This document shows positions 5,380 to 6,093 of a stretch of DNA of 6,093 bases, piece after piece (positions within the stretch are counted from its first letter, which is position 1; each line of letters begins with the position of its first letter). The translations under genes and the position numbers were made by a program. The notes beneath the pieces were generated by a model. The model did no database searches, was not told the DNA's origin, and worked only from the letters and a program-made list of their open reading frames with translations. Source of the stretch: Bordetella parapertussis (GTDB taxonomy: Bacteria > Pseudomonadota > Gammaproteobacteria > Burkholderiales > Burkholderiaceae_C); contig CAMDSU010000116.1 in assembly GCA_945907335.1 (NCBI GenBank), forward strand, positions 1 through 6,093, written 5' to 3'.

Positions 5380-6093
5380 TTATCTCGGCAATTCACTCTC
5401 GCCCATCAAAAACTGGTCGATGGTGCGCGCCGCTTGGCGACCTTCGCGGATGGCCCACACCACCAGCGACTGGCCGCGGCGCATGTCACCGGCGGCAAAT
5501 ACCTTGGGCACATTGGTGATGTAGCCGCCCTCTTCGGTGTGGGCTTTGGCATTGCCGCGAGCGTCTTTGTCGATACCAAACGCATCGAGCACCGTAGCGA
5601 CTGGATTGACAAAGCCCATGGCCAGCAACACCATGTCTGCTTTGTGCACGTGTTCAGTACCGGGCACTTCAGTGAGTTTGCCGTCTTTCATTTCCACATG
5701 CACGGTTTTCAAACCAGTGAGCTTGCCTTTGTCGCCGATGAATTCTTTGGTGGAAATGGCGAACTCGCGCTCGCAGCCTTCTTCGTGGCTGGAGCTGGTG
5801 CGTAGCTTGAGCGGCCAGTAGGGCCAGACCAAAGGTTTGTCTTCGTGCTCGGGCGGTTGTGGCATTACCTCAAACTGGGTCACGTGCGCCGCGCCATGGC
5901 GGTTGGATGTGCCCACGCAATCTGAACCCGTGTCGCCGCCGCCGATGACGATGACGTGTTTGCCGTCTGCACGCAACTGGCCTTTGTAACTGTCGCCTGC
6001 ATTCACTTTGTTTTGCTGCGGCAAAAACTCCATGGCGAAATGCACGCCGTCCAGATCACGTCCGGGCACCGGCAAGTCGCGCGACTGCTCGGA
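5380..6093 (-). CDS. gltD: Glutamate synthase (NADPH) small subunit, C-terminal half (partial)
   Basis: GltD is the FAD- and NADPH-binding beta subunit of glutamate synthase (GOGAT). It passes electrons from NADPH to the large subunit GltB, which makes two glutamates from glutamine and 2-oxoglutarate in the cytoplasm. The frame is open at the window edge and gives 237 residues, about half of the usual 480-490. Visible are the NADPH-binding Rossmann motif [22 protein letters not shown] at fragment residues 47-68, the family block [16 protein letters not shown] at 91-106, the AMGF stretch at 158-161, and the FAD-contacting end block [23 protein letters not shown] at 198-220, ending in GESELPR. 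The true start lies beyond the right edge; an in-frame TTG at 6075 is internal and not a start. Related FAD oxidoreductases such as PreT and AegA share the fold, but the end block and length after the NADPH site fit GltD. Confidence 0.95.
   Translation of the reverse strand, partial: SEQSRDLPVPGRDLDGVHFAMEFLPQQNKVNAGDSYKGQLRADGKHVIVIGGGDTGSDCVGTSNRHGAAHVTQFEVMPQPPEHEDKPLVWPYWPLKLRTSSSHEEGCEREFAISTKEFIGDKGKLTGLKTVHVEMKDGKLTEVPGTEHVHKADMVLLAMGFVNPVATVLDAFGIDKDARGNAKAHTEEGGYITNVPKVFAAGDMRRGQSLVVWAIREGRQAARTIDQFLMGESELPR

Noticed and set aside
5287..5805. A 172-codon plus-strand frame opposite gltD
   Set aside because: It is antisense to conserved GltD blocks; the apparent Gly/Ala/Phe-rich stretch at its end mirrors the codons of the real gene.

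Overview
The window looks like chromosomal DNA of a beta-proteobacterium, most likely of the order Burkholderiales (Comamonadaceae-like). I infer this from the protein sequences and from the gene order gltD - mla genes - two-gene ABC exporter; no search was run. GC content is moderate to high. All nine genes lie on the minus strand and coding is dense. No RNA gene, CRISPR array, insertion sequence or other mobile-element signature was seen.

Layout in the direction of transcription (right to left). (1) 6093-5380: the C-terminal half of GltD, the small subunit of NADPH-dependent glutamate synthase, cut by the window edge. (2) An 84-bp gap with a weak candidate promoter. (3) 5295-1471: a complete set of genes for the Mla phospholipid-transport pathway in the order mlaF (ATPase), mlaE (permease), mlaD (MCE protein), mlaA (outer-membrane lipoprotein), mlaC (periplasmic carrier), mlaB (STAS protein). 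(4) 1426-1: an ABC-2 type exporter pair resembling E. coli YadG/YadH, an ATPase followed by a permease that runs off the left edge.

How the genes work together: MlaA takes mislocalised phospholipid from the outer leaflet of the outer membrane, MlaC ferries lipid through the periplasm, and the inner-membrane MlaFEDB complex exchanges it with the inner membrane under ATP hydrolysis. In E. coli mlaA (vacJ) lies at a separate locus; here it sits between mlaD and mlaC, so the whole pathway is in one cluster. Spacing is tight: mlaF/mlaE, mlaC/mlaB and the two exporter genes overlap by ATGA, mlaD/mlaA nearly touch, and the largest gap from mlaF onward is 44 bp. One transcription unit from mlaF into the exporter is therefore likely.

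This is largely a conserved housekeeping region and I see no clearly novel system. The points worth a second look are the uncharacterised YadGH-like exporter attached to the Mla genes, the start-codon choices of mlaA and mlaC, the atypical MlaA lipobox, and the short Asp/Gly-rich MlaA tail.
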